Below are positions 13,298 through 14,910 of a stretch of 14,910 nt of DNA, piece after piece. The notes below the pieces were generated by a model. That model searched no databases. It saw only the letters and a list, made by a program, of their open reading frames with translations, and was not told the DNA's origin. Each line of letters begins with the position of its first letter. Position 1 is the stretch's first letter. The translations under genes and the position numbers were made by a program. The DNA is from Deltaproteobacteria bacterium (lineage in GTDB: Bacteria; Desulfobacterota; GWC2-55-46; DRQE01): assembly GCA_030636245.1 (NCBI GenBank), contig DAOVXI010000018.1, positions 1-14,910 on the forward strand, written 5' to 3'.

Positions 13298-13657
13298 TCA
13301 GCTTGGCACCGCGTGTTTTAGACAAAATAATAAGTTTTCCATTGAGAGTGGCTTTTCGATAAAATCGCAGGCCCCAAGCTTTTTGGCCTCTCGCACGGTT
13401 TCCTCATCCGAGTAGGAGGTGAGCATTATTATCTTGGTCTTTGGGCTGGTTTTCCTGATCTTTGGGATAAGATCCATCCCGGATTCGTTCTTAAGTATTA
13501 TATCCAGCAGTACGACATCTACCTCATTTTCGCTCAGGGCCTTAAGGCCCTCTATGCCGCTTTCCGCTGTCAGGACCTCATAATCGTTCTTGGTCAGCAT
13601 GGAGCTTCCCATGGCCCTTAGCAGTTTGTTATCGTCTATAATCAGTACCCGTTGCAT
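13298..13657 (-). CDS. Stand-alone receiver-domain response regulator (paralogue 2)
   Basis: The 119-residue CheY-like protein has no output domain. Asp8-Asp9, phosphoacceptor Asp52 (VLLDIIL), Thr80 (IIMLTS) and Lys102 (EKPL) are intact. It is a close paralogue of the receiver at 11874-12221. Differences cluster at residues 81-93, the alpha4 face that usually sets partner choice, so the two may serve different partners. The ATG at 13657 is preceded by GGAGGT with a rather long 12-nt spacing, which may limit translation. It has its own promoter and a shared bidirectional terminator. The cognate kinase is not in the window. Confidence 0.92.
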   Translation of the reverse strand: MQRVLIIDDNKLLRAMGSSMLTKNDYEVLTAESGIEGLKALSENEVDVVLLDIILKNESGMDLIPKIRKTSPKTKIIMLTSYSDEETVREAKKLGACDFIEKPLSMENLLFCLKHAVPS

Positions 13658-13695
13658 AATTCTAGCTCTACCTCCATGTACTTTTGGTTCCGGAT

Positions 13696-13724
13696 AGTAT
13701 AGTTTAGAAATTGCCTGATTGCAA
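13696..13724 (-). promoter_or_regulatory. Promoter for response regulator 2
   Basis: On the minus strand -35 TTGCAA (13719-13724) and -10 TATACT (13696-13701) have 17-nt spacing. It resembles the response-regulator 1 promoter, as expected if the duplication included the control region. Confidence 0.6.
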
Positions 13725-13756
13725 TCATGATGGCGATCTTTTTTTGTATGAGGATA

Positions 13757-13789
13757 AAAGAAGGGGGTTTTTGCAAAGCAAAAACCCCC
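13757..13789 (-). terminator. Terminator of the NHL-repeat gene
   Basis: A perfect 12-bp stem, GGGGGTTTTTGC with GCAAAAACCCCC (13763-13789), has a 3-nt loop. On the minus strand it leads into TTCTTTT. It is 27 bp after the NHL gene stop. Confidence 0.8.
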
Positions 13790-13816
13790 TTTGAGTGTGT
13801 AGTTATCATTAAAAAT

Positions 13817-14910
13817 CTACGGTGCTGACTGGCTTATTTTCCGTACGCGGTTGTTATATAATTCGGAAACATAAAGATCTGTTCCGTTGGTTGTGATACC
13901 TTGAGGGTTGTTGAATCTTGCTACATCTCCTATGCCGTCGTTAAATCCATTTCCCTCGTAAATCCCTGCAAGTGTAGTGACCTCGGTTGTCGCTATATTG
14001 ATCATGCGTATTGAATCGCCATAAAGGTCAGTGACATATAGATTTACTCCATCCGTAGTTATGGCGGCTGGCATATCAAATATGGCCGCGGTTCCGTTAC
14101 CGTCAGCTCCTCCTTGAACTCCAACTTGACCCGCGATAGTAGTTACATCACCGGTCGCTATTACTACCTTACGTATAATTTGGTTTTCTCTGTCGGCTAC
14201 ATATAGGTTTGTCCCATCTGTTGTCAGGCCGGTAGGTATATTAAATCTTGCCTCACTTCCGGTGCCGTCAACTGTGCCGGGTACTCCGGCTTTTCCCGCA
14301 AGGGTTGTGACCACCCCTGTCTCGATAACTATTTTTCGTATTGTTCTGTTGAAAGTACCTACATATAGGTTTACTCCGTCTGTTGTTATGCCGGTAGGAT
14401 AAAAAAATCTTGCATCGCCTCCAGCGCCATCGAATGTACCGGATATTCCGGCAGATCCTGCAAGTGTTATTACCAAACCTGTTGCAATATCAATCTGTCG
14501 GATAGTGTGATTGAGCCAGTCTGTAACAAAAACACTTGTTCCGTCAGTGGTCAAGGCCCATGGAATACTAAACTCAGCCGTTTCTCCAACCCCGTCAAAG
14601 GTGCCGGATACTCCGGCAGTTCCGGCAAGTGTTGTGACTTCTTTTGTTGTTATATCGATCTTGCGTATTGTATAGCCATTATAATCTGATACGAAAAGAT
14701 TAGTTCCGTCGGTTGTTATGCCGGTAGGGTTATGAAACTCTGCCGCTACACCGATGCTGTCAAAGATTCCGGCATTGCCGCTTCCGGCAAATGTTGAGAC
14801 GGCTACGGTTGTCGAGTCGGTCAGACCTAGATCGCCCGACTGGATGGCGCCACCCATGAGGTAACTTTCGCCCCCGTCGCCGATGCCGCCACTGCTTCCG
14901 CCGCTTCCGC
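13817..14910 (-). CDS. NHL-repeat beta-propeller protein (N-terminus beyond right edge)
   Basis: An ATG at 14857 could be taken as the start, but the frame stays open to 14910 and reads as a Gly/Ser-rich linker (GSGGSSGGIGDGGESYL before that Met), so this Met is internal and the gene is cut by the window. About 364 codons are visible. Six NHL repeats of about 54 residues run to the C-terminus, each with the pattern F..P.GITTDGTNLYV.D....IRKI.I.T..VTTLAG. The N-terminal strand VAVSTFAG probably closes the sixth blade. The visible part fits a complete six-bladed propeller. The Gly/Ser linker suggests a secreted or lipid-anchored extracytoplasmic protein that binds protein or polysaccharide. No catalytic motif is seen. 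The terminator at 13757-13789 ends the unit. Confidence 0.85.
   Translation of the reverse strand, partial: GSGGSSGGIGDGGESYLMGGAIQSGDLGLTDSTTVAVSTFAGSGNAGIFDSIGVAAEFHNPTGITTDGTNLFVSDYNGYTIRKIDITTKEVTTLAGTAGVSGTFDGVGETAEFSIPWALTTDGTSVFVTDWLNHTIRQIDIATGLVITLAGSAGISGTFDGAGGDARFFYPTGITTDGVNLYVGTFNRTIRKIVIETGVVTTLAGKAGVPGTVDGTGSEARFNIPTGLTTDGTNLYVADRENQIIRKVVIATGDVTTIAGQVGVQGGADGNGTAAIFDMPAAITTDGVNLYVTDLYGDSIRMINIATTEVTTLAGIYEGNGFNDGIGDVARFNNPQGITTNGTDLYVSELYNNRVRKISQSAP

Noticed and set aside
14855..14857. ATG at 14857 as the start of the NHL protein
   Set aside because: The open frame continues to the window edge as a Gly/Ser-rich linker, so this Met is internal.

Overview
The window reads as a stretch of chromosome from a Gram-negative, probably anaerobic or microaerophilic bacterium of moderate GC content. 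The gene order rpmE-(thyX)-prfA-murA-hisG-hisD resembles that of deltaproteobacteria (Desulfobacterota) and some Nitrospirota. Rubrerythrin, ThyX, GEMM-family c-di-GMP riboswitches, several lipoproteins and NHL-propeller proteins fit that, but taxonomy is an inference and no 16S is present.

Layout. (1) Positions 1-4534, minus strand: a housekeeping block transcribed right to left, rpmE (L31), thyX, a hairpin terminator, prfA (RF1), murA, hisG (short form) and the first 178 codons of hisD, which runs off the left edge. Intervals from prfA to hisD are tiny or overlapping, so this is one operon. (2) 4535-7093, plus strand: a Gly-rich lipoprotein of unknown function with its own promoter and terminator, then rubrerythrin, then a 548-bp gene-free stretch holding a strong promoter and two near-identical GEMM/c-di-GMP-I riboswitch aptamers in series. 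Each aptamer is followed by its own intrinsic terminator, and together they lead to a small exported PepSY-like protein. (3) 7188-8999, minus: typA/bipA. (4) 9000-9960: an AT-rich accessory pocket with REP-like hairpins, an orphan lipoprotein and a 16-codon signal-peptide-like mini-ORF. (5) 10047-11717, plus: a CsdA/DeaD-type DEAD-box RNA helicase with a DbpA-type RNA-binding domain and basic Gly-rich tail. (6) 11838-13657: two paralogous receiver-only response regulators (minus) flanking a divergent ankyrin-repeat lipoprotein (plus), with a short tandem repeat running into the end of the first regulator. (7) 13763-14910, minus: a terminator and a six-bladed NHL-repeat protein whose N-terminus lies beyond the right edge.

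The most interesting element is the tandem c-di-GMP riboswitch array. Promoter, aptamer 1, terminator 1, aptamer 2, terminator 2 and one small secreted-protein gene lie in a row, so RNA polymerase should have to pass two ligand-controlled gates to express one PepSY-like protein. In both units the sequence just after the U-tract is complementary to the terminator's 3' arm. The second cluster of interest is the receiver / ankyrin-lipoprotein / receiver arrangement. Nothing here is a CRISPR array, prophage or insertion sequence, and no tRNA or rRNA was recognised.
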